Below, in pieces: positions 15,453 through 23,331 of a DNA stretch of 24,320 nt. Origin of the DNA: DASYYE01 sp035946955 (GTDB lineage: Bacteria; Actinomycetota; Actinomycetes; Streptosporangiales; Streptosporangiaceae); contig DASYYE010000514.1 in assembly GCA_035946955.1 (NCBI GenBank), positions 1 to 24,320 on the forward strand, in the 5' to 3' direction. The notes beneath the pieces were generated by a model. It was given only the letters and a program-made list of their open reading frames with translations. It ran no database searches and had not been told where the DNA came from. Position numbers and translations under genes: made by a program. The stretch's first letter is position 1. Every line of letters starts with the position of its first letter.

Positions 15453-16787
15453 GTGCCAGCGCGATGGAGTACCGACAGTGTCCTGGCCCTCGCCCCTGAT
15501 GCTTCCTCACAGCGGACCGCTGTTGGCCTGGCCGCCTCGTCGTCGTGGACGGGCACGGGTGCGGCCGGGGACGTGGTGTGGGGGGCGTGTGCCGGGTCAG
15601 GCAAGAACCCGTACCAGGTCGTGGTGGACGTGGCCGGGCCCGCATACAAGTGCTCGTGCCCGTCGCGGAAGTTCCCCTGCAAGCACGCACTGGCGTTGCT
15701 GCTGAAGTGGGCCCAGGATGGCGTCCCGGAGCAGGACGAGCCGGCCGGCTATGCGCGGGAATGGAAGGCGAGCCGTGCTGCGCGCGCGGCCGGTGCGGCC
15801 ACACGCGCTCCAGGCAAAGCCAAGGATGCTGCCGCCGCTGCCCGCCGCTCGGAGCAGCGATCCCAGCGGGTCACGTCCGGGATGGCGGAACTGGAGGCGT
15901 GGCTGGGAGACCAGGTCCGGGCAGGCCTGGAAGGTGCCGCCGGGAGCGGCGCCCACTCGCGCGGGCCATCGCATGTGGAGGCGGTCACCGCAAGGATGGT
16001 CGACGCACAGGCGCCGGGTGTGGCGAACAGCCTGCGGAGACTCGCGACTGTCCCGGTCTCGGGGCAGGGATGGCCAGGCCGCTTGCTGGCCGGGTACGCG
16101 CAACTGCACCTGCTCGCCCGGGCATACGGCCAGCTGGATGCGCTGCCGCCCGGGCTCGCCGCCGTGGTCCGTTCCCGCGTCGGGTTCACCACCAGCCGGG
16201 AGGAGGTCCTCGCCCAGCCCGCGGTCACCGACCACTGGCGGGTGGTAGGCGTCCACGACCTGCTGGACGAACACATCCCCACCCGGCGGGTCTGGCTGCT
16301 CGGCCGAGACACCGGCCGGTTCGCATTGCTGCTGTCATTCGCTGTGCAGGGGTATTTCAGCGGGGACCCTGACGCGATGCTGGTGCCCGGCACCGAACTC
16401 CATGCGGATGTCCACTATTACCCGGGCCAGCCGCTATTGCGCGCCGTCACCGGGAAACGGCACAGCGGTCCCGCGGACTCACCGGGGCCCGGGCCGGGAT
16501 CCGCATCGAGTGTGACCAGCCTGCTCGAGAGCTGGGCTGCCGCACTGGAGCAGGATCCCTGGCTGAGCGAGTGGCCGGTGCTGGTGCTTGGCACACCGGT
16601 CGTGGCGGGCGGCGGGTGGGTGCTGGCCGCGCCAGCCGGAGAGGCGCTGCCGCTGCTGGGACGGGAGTGCGGGTGGCCGTTGCTGGCTGTGTCGGGTGGC
16701 CACCCGGTCATGGTCGCTGGTGAGTGGGGCCGGGCCGGCCTGACGCCGCTGACCGTGTGGCATGGGGACTTGGCGGTGCGGCTGTGA
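15453..16787 (+). CDS. SWIM zinc-finger protein, first gene of a MoxR/vWA operon
   Basis: A 444-residue cytosolic protein with a SWIM finger near the N-terminus: C67, C69, C76 and H78 in KCSCPSRKFPCKHALALLL. SWIM domains bind DNA or protein partners. The region after it is Ala/Arg-rich (about 90-140, probably flexible), and the rest is a mixed alpha/beta part without a recognised enzyme motif. The GTG start lacks a nearby Shine-Dalgarno sequence. A TAGCGT (15441-15446) sits where a -10 box of a leaderless transcript would be. Its stop overlaps the next start by 4 nt (GTGA). Similar SWIM proteins accompany MoxR/vWA pairs in other bacteria, for example E. coli yehQ (from memory). It probably gives the machine its target binding; this is inference. 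Confidence 0.85.
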   Translation: MPARWSTDSVLALAPDASSQRTAVGLAASSSWTGTGAAGDVVWGACAGSGKNPYQVVVDVAGPAYKCSCPSRKFPCKHALALLLKWAQDGVPEQDEPAGYAREWKASRAARAAGAATRAPGKAKDAAAAARRSEQRSQRVTSGMAELEAWLGDQVRAGLEGAAGSGAHSRGPSHVEAVTARMVDAQAPGVANSLRRLATVPVSGQGWPGRLLAGYAQLHLLARAYGQLDALPPGLAAVVRSRVGFTTSREEVLAQPAVTDHWRVVGVHDLLDEHIPTRRVWLLGRDTGRFALLLSFAVQGYFSGDPDAMLVPGTELHADVHYYPGQPLLRAVTGKRHSGPADSPGPGPGSASSVTSLLESWAAALEQDPWLSEWPVLVLGTPVVAGGGWVLAAPAGEALPLLGRECGWPLLAVSGGHPVMVAGEWGRAGLTPLTVWHGDLAVRL

Positions 16788-18316
16788 CGGCGGCGACATT
16801 TGACGACCTGGTCACGGCAGCCACCGTGGGCCTGTCCCGCAGGCCATTGCACGTCACCGAACTCGCTGGTGTGGCGGCGGACCACGCAGGAGTGCTGGAC
16901 CGTGACGACCCAGCGACGGCACTGCTGGATGCTGCCGCCCTGCTGACCGCCGCCCGCGGTGCTGGTGCACTCCTGCCGCAGGCGGTCACCTGCCCGCCAC
17001 CGGCTGCGGTGGACCAGGCACCGGAGTTGTCTGTCCGCGCGGGCCGGGTGCTGGAGCAGGTAGCTGTGGCCGACCTGGAGGTCCTGACCGACCTGCTCAC
17101 CACGGCGGCCAGGGCCGGCTACCGGGCACCGGCCCCGCTGCTGCCGTGGCTGCTGGACGCCGCCTCGCGGGACCGGTCGCTGCGGCCAGCCGTGACGGGA
17201 GTACTCGGCACTCGCGGCCGCTGGCTGGCCAGTCACCACAGCGGCTGGGCATGGGTCAGCGATGCGCTCCCGCCGGAGGTGCCCAGGGATCCTGATGTGT
17301 GGGAGACGGGCAGCCGTGGCGAGCGCCGCGCCTACCTCCAGTGGGTGCGGGGCCGTGACGCGGTCGCGGCCAGGGATCTGCTGGCGGCGGGCTGGCCGCA
17401 GGAGGCCGGTGACGACCGCGCGGACCTGCTGGCTGTCTTGCGCCAGGGACTGTCCACGGCGGACGAGGAGTTCCTCGAAGCGGCACTGGATGACCGCAAG
17501 GGTGCTGTCCGCGTCACCGCGGCCGGCCTGCTCGCCTGCTTGCCCGGTTCGGCGTTCATGCGGCGCGCGGCCGGCCGGGCGGCGCCGCTGTTGCGGTTGG
17601 AGCGCCACGGCCTGCGCCAGCGGCTGGCCGTAGACCTGCCTGAGGAAGCAGACCCGGCAGCGGCCAGGGATGGGTTCAGCAGCAGGCCTCCGCCTGGTGC
17701 TGGCGCGCGGGCGTGGCTGCTGACCCAGGTCATCGCCGCGGCGCCGCTGAGCATGTGGGTCTCACGCTTCGGGCTGGCCCCGGCCCAGATCGCCGCTGTG
17801 CCGGTGGCAGGGAACCTCGGCGTGGACGTCCATGCTGGCTGGCGGCTGGCCGCGGTCAGGCAGGCCAATACGGAGTGGGCGGAGGCCCTGCTGGCGGCGG
17901 GCCCGCCGTCGGGTGCATCCTTGCCCGCGGTGTGGCCGTCAGACCCCGAACTGGCGGGCGTGGTGCCGCTGGCGGCCCGTGTCGCGCGTGTCTTGGCGCT
18001 CCTCCAGCCCCCGGTCTTGTCCCTCACCGCCGAGGCCGAGGTCGTCGCATTGCCTGGACCATGGCCAGACTCGCTGGCCCAGGCCGTCATGGTCGTGCTG
18101 GCCCGCCCGCTCGCCGCGGCCCGGCGTTCCCGCTGGCCTGCCCAGCTGGTGGCCGCGTCCGCACGGAACATGCCGGTCACCGGTCCAGCCGACTACGCCG
18201 CTGGCCTGGTCGGGCTGGCGGAGCAGGACAACTGCCCGCCGGCCTTGTCGGTGGCACTGTACAGGGCCGCCACCATGGTCGTTTATCGCCGTACCTTCCT
18301 CGAGGAGATCCGTTGA
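16784..18316 (+). CDS. DUF5691 family protein
   Basis: A 510-residue, strongly helical, Leu/Ala-rich cytosolic protein of unknown activity. The best-conserved stretch is about 205-265: LLAVLRQGLSTADEEFLEAAL, then DDRKGAVRVTAAGLLACLP and SAFMRRAAGRA. This is the signature I associate with DUF5691 and looks like HEAT-type helical repeats. No nucleotide-binding or catalytic motif is seen. The start is the GTG at 16784, overlapping the SWIM stop by 4 nt (GTGA); the longer frame from 16724 only overlaps the SWIM gene. It ends with another 4-nt overlap (TTGA) into the ATPase gene. The position between the SWIM and ATPase genes suggests a scaffold or adaptor of the complex. Confidence 0.82.
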   Translation: MTAATFDDLVTAATVGLSRRPLHVTELAGVAADHAGVLDRDDPATALLDAAALLTAARGAGALLPQAVTCPPPAAVDQAPELSVRAGRVLEQVAVADLEVLTDLLTTAARAGYRAPAPLLPWLLDAASRDRSLRPAVTGVLGTRGRWLASHHSGWAWVSDALPPEVPRDPDVWETGSRGERRAYLQWVRGRDAVAARDLLAAGWPQEAGDDRADLLAVLRQGLSTADEEFLEAALDDRKGAVRVTAAGLLACLPGSAFMRRAAGRAAPLLRLERHGLRQRLAVDLPEEADPAAARDGFSSRPPPGAGARAWLLTQVIAAAPLSMWVSRFGLAPAQIAAVPVAGNLGVDVHAGWRLAAVRQANTEWAEALLAAGPPSGASLPAVWPSDPELAGVVPLAARVARVLALLQPPVLSLTAEAEVVALPGPWPDSLAQAVMVVLARPLAAARRSRWPAQLVAASARNMPVTGPADYAAGLVGLAEQDNCPPALSVALYRAATMVVYRRTFLEEIR

Positions 18317-19428
18317 CCGCCACGACGACCGCTGCCGACGTTGCCGGGACCGAGTTGCTGCGCCCGCATGCGGAGCAGGTCTACGCCGATGAACTCACCG
18401 CGCTCATTGCCTGTGACGAGCTGCCACGCCCACCGTCGTGGCGGATGTCACCGCAGGCGGTGGTCACCTATCTGATGGGCGGCGTCCTGGCCGATGGCAC
18501 GGTGGTCACGCCGAAGTACATCGGGCCACGTCGGCTGGTGGAGGTGGCTGTGGCGACGTTGGCCACCGACCGCGCACTGCTGCTGCTGGGCGTGCCCGGC
18601 ACCGCCAAGACATGGGTGTCCGAACACCTCGCGGCCGCGGTGTCCGGCGACTCGACGCTGCTGGTCCAGGGCACGTCGGGCACGGCCGAGGAAGCGATCC
18701 GGTACGGCTGGAACTACGCACGCCTGCTCGCCGAAGGCCCGAGCCGGGCGGCGCTGGTCGCCTCCCCGGTGATGACCGCGATGGCCGAGGGCCGGATCGC
18801 CCGCGTGGAGGAACTGACCCGGATCCCCTCGGATGTGCAGGACGCGCTGATCACGATCTTGTCGGAGAAGACGCTGCCCGTGCCCGAGCTGGGCACCGAG
18901 GTGCAGGCAGCCAAGGGTTTCTCGGTCATCGCGACAGCCAATGACCGGGACCGGGGCGTCAATGACCTGTCGTCAGCGCTGCGGCGCCGGTTCAACACTG
19001 TCGTGCTGCCGCTGCCAGCGAGCGAGGACGAGGAGGTCGAGATCGTCGCCCGCCGAGTGGAACAGCTCGGCCGGGCCCTGGAACTGCCCGAGGTGCCGTC
19101 CGCGCTGGCAGAGATCCGTCGCGTGGTGATGGTGTTCCGTGAGCTGCGCTCAGGCATGACTGCTGACCAGCGGACCACGCTGAAGTCGCCGAGCGGCACG
19201 ATGTCTCCGGCGGAGGCGATCTCGGTGGTCACCAGCGGCATCGCGCTGGCCACGCACTTCGGCGACGGGGTGCTCCGGCCCGCCGACGTGGCGGCGGGCA
19301 TTGTCGGGGCGGTCATCAAAGACCCGGTCACCGACGCGGTTGCGTGGAGTGAGTACCTGGAGGCAGTCGTGCGGGAACGCCGCGGCTGGGGTGACTTCTA
19401 CCGGGCCTGCCGCGAGGTCAGCGGGTGA
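18313..19428 (+). CDS. MoxR-type AAA+ ATPase
   Basis: A 371-residue AAA+ ATPase of the MoxR class, chaperone-like motors that work with vWA proteins. Walker A is GVPGTAKT (93-100). The Walker B region reads ARVEELTR (163-170), with Glu where Asp is usual (DEINR in most MoxR proteins). Sensor 1 is IATAN (206-210), and ALRRRFN (222-228) holds the arginine-finger region. The C-terminal helical lid carries SGTMSPAEAISVV. The start is a TTG at 18313: it overlaps the DUF5691 stop (TTGA), has GAGGAG 5 nt before it, and gives the full N-terminus. Frames running further upstream lie inside DUF5691. Partners are probably the vWA protein at the operon end and the DUF5682 protein next to it. It resembles the YehL-type branch by architecture. 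Confidence 0.92.
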   Translation: MTATTTAADVAGTELLRPHAEQVYADELTALIACDELPRPPSWRMSPQAVVTYLMGGVLADGTVVTPKYIGPRRLVEVAVATLATDRALLLLGVPGTAKTWVSEHLAAAVSGDSTLLVQGTSGTAEEAIRYGWNYARLLAEGPSRAALVASPVMTAMAEGRIARVEELTRIPSDVQDALITILSEKTLPVPELGTEVQAAKGFSVIATANDRDRGVNDLSSALRRRFNTVVLPLPASEDEEVEIVARRVEQLGRALELPEVPSALAEIRRVVMVFRELRSGMTADQRTTLKSPSGTMSPAEAISVVTSGIALATHFGDGVLRPADVAAGIVGAVIKDPVTDAVAWSEYLEAVVRERRGWGDFYRACREVSG

Positions 19429-21779
19429 GCGTAACCACGAGCGCGGCTCCGGCCACCACCCGCTCAGCCGCCCGCACGCGTGAGGCCGCTGCCGTCGGTG
19501 AGGAGACCGCCAGGCCGCACATGGGGGCGGACGGCCGGGTCGCGGTGCTGGGCATCCGGCACCACGGGCCTGGCTCAGCCCGGTCGGTCGTGGCTGAACT
19601 GGACCGGCTCCAGCCGGCGATCGTGCTGATCGAAGGGCCCGCGGACGCGGGTGAGGTGCTGGCACTGGCCGCCGACCCAGGTATGGTCCCGCCGGTTGCC
19701 CTGCTTGCGTATGTCCCTGAGGCGCCGCGCGTATCAGCGTTCTGGCCGTACGCGGTGTTCTCCCCGGAGTGGCAGGCTCTGGCGTGGGCGGCTGCGCACG
19801 AAGTGCCCGCCCGCTTCTGTGACCTGCCCGCCGCTGCGGTGCTCACCGGCCGCGGCGACATCTCGGCGGACACCAGACCGCAGGAGCGTGGCGGGCAGGA
19901 GGCAGGGCTGTGCGACGACCCGCTCGCCGCGCTGGCCGCGGCCGCGGGCTATGACGACCCTGAGCGCTGGTGGGATGACGTGGTCGAGTCCCGCCTGGAC
20001 GGCCAGTCGCCGTTCGCCGCACTGACCGAGGCCATGGGCGAGCTGCGCGCGGGCCCGCCAGCCGCGGGCCACGGTGAGCTGCTGCGTGAACGGCAGCGTG
20101 AGGCGCATATGCGCCAGGTGCTGCGAGCGGCGCTGAAGGAAACGGCAGGGACAGTGGCGGTGGTGTGCGGCGCGTGGCATGCCCCGGCACTGGCCGGGAA
20201 CCTCCCGCCCGCCGCGGCGGACGCCGCGCTACTACGGGGCCTGACCAAACGGAAGGCGACGCTCACCTGGGTGCCGTGGACGCACTCACGCCTGGCGGCG
20301 GCATCCGGGTACGGGGCGGGCATCACCTCACCGGGCTGGTACCACCACCTGTTCACCACCCCGCACCAGACCATCCCGCGCTGGCTGACCAAAGTCGCCG
20401 CCACCCTGCGTGACCATGACCTGCCCGTGTCCTCTGCCCACATCATCGAAGCGACCCGGCTCGCGGAGGCCCTCGCGGCCCTGCGTGCCCGCCCACTGGC
20501 GGGACTGGCGGAGGTCAACGAGGCAACCAGGGCGGTGATGTGCGAGGGAGACGACGTCGCCGTCGCGTTCGTCACCCGTGAGCTCGTGGTCGGCGAACGG
20601 CTCGGCGCGGTGCCGGACTCCGCCCCCACCGTCCCCCTGGAAGCCGACCTGCGTGCCCAGGCACGTGCGCTCCGCCTGAAGGTCAGCCCGCTGGAGCAGA
20701 CACTCACCCTCGACCTGCGCACCGAGACCGGCCGGGCCCGCTCCGTGCTGCTGCACCGGCTCACCGCCCTCGACATCGGCTGGGGCTCGCTCACCGCCGA
20801 CCCCGTCCGCGCGACCGGCACGTTCCGCGAAATATGGTCGCTGCGGTGGCGCCCTGAGCTTGCCGCCGCTGTGCTGGACGCCGCCGTCTGGGGGACCACG
20901 GTCGCCATCGCAGCCACTGAGAAGACCGTGCACACCGCCGCGACCGCGGCCCAACTCGGGATCGTCACCGCAGCGGTCGAACGGGTGCTGCTGGCGGACC
21001 TGCCCACCGCGCTCGGCCCGGTGCTGCGTGCCCTGGACGAGAAGGCGGCGACGGACTGCGACGCAGCGCACCTGATGGCGGCGGTGCCCGCGCTCGTGCG
21101 CGCGGCGCGGTATGGCGACGTCCGCGAAACCGACACGGCCGCGTTGTCGACGGTGGTGGACGCGCTCACCTTCCGGGTCTGCGCCGGGCTGCCTGCCGCG
21201 GTCACCGGCCTGGCCGACGACGCGGCCGTGCACCTGCGTGCCGCAGTGGACGCCATGCATGCCGCGCTCGGGCTGCACGCCCAGGGTGAGCGGGGCCACG
21301 CCGCGCATGACCAGTGGCTGGTGGCGCTGACAACGCTGGCCGAACGGCGGGATGTCCATGGACTGCTCGCTGGCCGGGTGGTCCGGCTGCTCACCGACAC
21401 AGGTGTCCTGCCTGCCGATGAGTCGGCCCGCCGGTTCGCGGCGCACCTGTCCGTTGGTATGACCGCCACCGCCAAAGCAGCCTGGGCGGAGGGGTTCCTG
21501 TCTGGCGGTGGCCTGCTCCTCGTCCACGACCAGACCCTGCTCGCCGTGCTTGACGGCTGGGTCGCCAGCCTGCCAGCACAGGACTTCACTGACGTGCTGC
21601 CGCTGCTGCGCCGCACCTTCGGCGGCTTCACAGCCCCGGAGCGTGCCAATATCGCGGCCGCCGTTACGCACCTCACCGGCGGGCCGGCACCCCAGCCGGG
21701 CACGGGTGAGGCGGTCGACGCCGACCGGGCCGCTGGCGTGCTGCGCACGGTCGCCATGATCCTCGGAGGGTGGCGGTGA
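19425..21779 (+). CDS. DUF5682 family protein with TraB/EreA-like N-terminal motif set
   Basis: A 784-residue cytosolic protein, the largest in the operon. The N-terminus VAVLGIRHHGPGSARSVV with LIEGPADA is the hallmark of DUF5682. Within the first 260 residues I see GIRH (43-46), E70 (LIEGP), an Arg-rich helix RERQREAHMRQVL (221-233) and GAWH (249-252, VVCGAWHAPAL). This GxxH...E...R...GxxH order is also that of TIKI/TraB/EreA-type enzymes, so a metal-dependent hydrolase fold is possible (inference). The rest is helical and Ala/Leu-rich, with no further motif. The GTG start overlaps the MoxR stop by 4 nt and has GAGG 7 nt upstream. It overlaps the vWA gene by 4 nt. The activity is unproven. 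Confidence 0.85.
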   Translation: MSVTTSAAPATTRSAARTREAAAVGEETARPHMGADGRVAVLGIRHHGPGSARSVVAELDRLQPAIVLIEGPADAGEVLALAADPGMVPPVALLAYVPEAPRVSAFWPYAVFSPEWQALAWAAAHEVPARFCDLPAAAVLTGRGDISADTRPQERGGQEAGLCDDPLAALAAAAGYDDPERWWDDVVESRLDGQSPFAALTEAMGELRAGPPAAGHGELLRERQREAHMRQVLRAALKETAGTVAVVCGAWHAPALAGNLPPAAADAALLRGLTKRKATLTWVPWTHSRLAAASGYGAGITSPGWYHHLFTTPHQTIPRWLTKVAATLRDHDLPVSSAHIIEATRLAEALAALRARPLAGLAEVNEATRAVMCEGDDVAVAFVTRELVVGERLGAVPDSAPTVPLEADLRAQARALRLKVSPLEQTLTLDLRTETGRARSVLLHRLTALDIGWGSLTADPVRATGTFREIWSLRWRPELAAAVLDAAVWGTTVAIAATEKTVHTAATAAQLGIVTAAVERVLLADLPTALGPVLRALDEKAATDCDAAHLMAAVPALVRAARYGDVRETDTAALSTVVDALTFRVCAGLPAAVTGLADDAAVHLRAAVDAMHAALGLHAQGERGHAAHDQWLVALTTLAERRDVHGLLAGRVVRLLTDTGVLPADESARRFAAHLSVGMTATAKAAWAEGFLSGGGLLLVHDQTLLAVLDGWVASLPAQDFTDVLPLLRRTFGGFTAPERANIAAAVTHLTGGPAPQPGTGEAVDADRAAGVLRTVAMILGGWR

Positions 21780-22996
21780 ACATGCCAGCGGACGTCAGCG
21801 CGGTCCAGGCGGCGGCACCAGGCGAACGGGTGGCCGAACCGGAGCGGCTGCGCCGGTGGCGGCTGCTGCTCGGCAGCCCAGCCGCACCGGCGCTCTGCGC
21901 TGACCTCGGCAAAGCCGACCAGGCCATGGACGCCGCGCTCGCCGCCCTCTATGAGTCGGGCGACGCGCACGGGAGGGCCACACGTGGCCGGGCGGGCGGC
22001 CTGGCCGCGTCCGCCCCCAACGTCACCCGCTGGCTCGGTGACATCCGCACCTACTTCCCCGCCACCGTGGTCCAGGTCATGCAACGCGACGCCATCGACC
22101 GCCTCAACCTGCGGCAACTGCTGCTCGAACCGGAGCTCCTGGCCACTGTCGAACCAGACGTGCACCTGATCGGAACCCTGCTGAGCCTCAACCGGGTCAT
22201 GCCGGAGACCACCAGGAGCACCGCGCGGCAGGTGGTGGCCACGGTCGTGGCCGAGGTGGAACGCCGCATCGCCAACCGCACCCGCGCGGCGGTCTCTGGT
22301 GCGCTGAACCGGGCGGCGCGCACCCGCCGTCCCAAGCCACGTGATATCGACTGGAACCGCACCATCGCCGCGAACCTGTCGCGCTACCTGCCCGAGCACC
22401 GCACCGTGGTCCCCGAGCGCCTGGTTGGGTATGGGCGGCGCCAGCAGGTCGTGGCACGTGACGTGGTCCTGGCGATCGACCAGTCAGGGTCGATGGCATC
22501 CTCGGTGGTCTACGCGTCGGTGTTCGGTGCCGTGCTGGCCTCCATCCGTGCGATGAAGACCTCCCTGGTCGTGTTCGACACAGCCGTGGTGGACCTCACC
22601 GAGCAACTGTCCGACCCGGTGGACGTCCTGTTCGCCACCCAACTGGGCGGCGGGACCGACATCAACAAGGCCATCGCCTACTGCCAGACCCTCATCACCC
22701 GGCCACGGGACTCGATCTTCGTGCTCATCTCCGACCTGCTCGAAGGCGGCGTCCGCGAGCAGATGCTGTCACGGGTCGCCACCCTCAAGTCCGATGGCGT
22801 CCAGGTGGTCGCGCTGCTCGCACTCTGCGACGACGGAGCACCCGCCTATGACAAGGACAATGCCGCGGCACTAGCCGAACTCGGTGTCCCGGCCTTCGCC
22901 TGCACCCCCGACGCATTCCCCGGCCTGCTAGCCACTGCCATCAACGGCGGCGACATCACTGCCTGGGCCCACCGCAACGACCTGGCAGCCAGGTAA
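21776..22996 (+). CDS. vWA domain protein with intact MIDAS, MoxR partner
   Basis: A 406-residue cytosolic protein. An N-terminal helical half includes NLRQLLLEPELLATVEPDVHL (about 111-131). A linker RPKPRDIDWNRTIAANL (185-201) follows, as is typical of vWA proteins paired with MoxR ATPases. The vWA domain (about 228-390) has a complete metal-ion-dependent adhesion site: D235-S237-S239 (DQSGS), T294 (GGGTDINKA) and D320 (LISDLLEGG). Of the possible starts at 21770, 21776 and 21782, the GTG at 21776 is chosen because it overlaps the previous stop by 4 nt, as at the other junctions, and has GGAGGG 5 nt before it. The MIDAS probably binds a partner or substrate side chain through Mg2+ while the MoxR ATPase remodels it. 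Confidence 0.92.
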   Translation: MNMPADVSAVQAAAPGERVAEPERLRRWRLLLGSPAAPALCADLGKADQAMDAALAALYESGDAHGRATRGRAGGLAASAPNVTRWLGDIRTYFPATVVQVMQRDAIDRLNLRQLLLEPELLATVEPDVHLIGTLLSLNRVMPETTRSTARQVVATVVAEVERRIANRTRAAVSGALNRAARTRRPKPRDIDWNRTIAANLSRYLPEHRTVVPERLVGYGRRQQVVARDVVLAIDQSGSMASSVVYASVFGAVLASIRAMKTSLVVFDTAVVDLTEQLSDPVDVLFATQLGGGTDINKAIAYCQTLITRPRDSIFVLISDLLEGGVREQMLSRVATLKSDGVQVVALLALCDDGAPAYDKDNAAALAELGVPAFACTPDAFPGLLATAINGGDITAWAHRNDLAAR

Positions 22997-23040
22997 GCGG
23001 AGGACCAGCACTGCGCCGCGGCCAGAGGCATCTGAAGGTA

Positions 23041-23069
23041 TTGCCTCGGGGTCGCCAGCGGACTATGGT
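23041..23069 (+). promoter_or_regulatory. Predicted promoter of the secreted chitinase-like gene
   Basis: TTGCCT (23041-23046) and TATGGT (23064-23069) are separated by exactly 17 nt, each matching the housekeeping consensus at four of six positions. Transcription would begin near 23076, giving a leader of about 200-255 nt. Confidence 0.5.
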
Positions 23070-23075
23070 ACATGC

Positions 23076-23102
23076 AACTATTAAGAAACCTTCTTAATAG
23101 TT
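23076..23102. promoter_or_regulatory. 27-bp AT-rich palindrome, candidate operator
   Basis: AACTATTAAGAA (23076-23087) and TTCTTAATAGTT (23091-23102) are perfect 12-bp complements around ACC. The site begins at the predicted +1 of the chitinase-like gene, a classic repressor position. Its AT-richness in very GC-rich DNA supports a protein-binding site over a terminator. The sequence is unlike the DasR site; a ROK- or other-family sugar regulator is a guess. Confidence 0.6.
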
Positions 23103-23155
23103 TCCCGGAGTCCAGAGTCAGGAGTCCGGCGTGGTACGGATTGCCCGATATGTCA

Positions 23156-23198
23156 GGGACTGTGATCCCACGGCGAGGGCATGCGAGCCCAAAGTCCC
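23156..23198 (+). promoter_or_regulatory. Possible structured element in the 5' leader
   Basis: GGGACT (23156-23161) can pair with AGTCCC (23193-23198), enclosing a hairpin GGGC-ATGCGA-GCCC (23177-23190) and a small GTG/CAC stem. This makes a compact junction in the long leader. I do not recognise it as a known riboswitch. Upstream, at 23107-23127, there are three 7-nt units (GGAGTCC, AGAGTCA, GGAGTCC). Confidence 0.3.
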
Positions 23199-23331
23199 CA
23201 CAAACCGGGTGTTCGTCACATAGTAGGTCATTCCTTCCAAGCAACATGTTGAGAAAGTGGGGGGAAATGTCATGAACATCCATGTTCAGAGACTTCCCAA
23301 GGCACCTGTCTCGCGGTCTGGGGAGCAGGTG

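Noticed and set aside
19949..22399. Very long minus-strand open frame opposite DUF5682 and vWA genes
   Set aside because: The Ser/Arg/Ala-rich translation is typical of reverse frames of GC-rich genes, and the plus-strand genes have motifs and coupled starts.
23076..23102. Palindrome as terminator of the five-gene operon
   Set aside because: The stem is nearly all A-T, the loop is 3 nt and no T-run follows. It also begins at the +1 of a good promoter, so an operator is the better reading.
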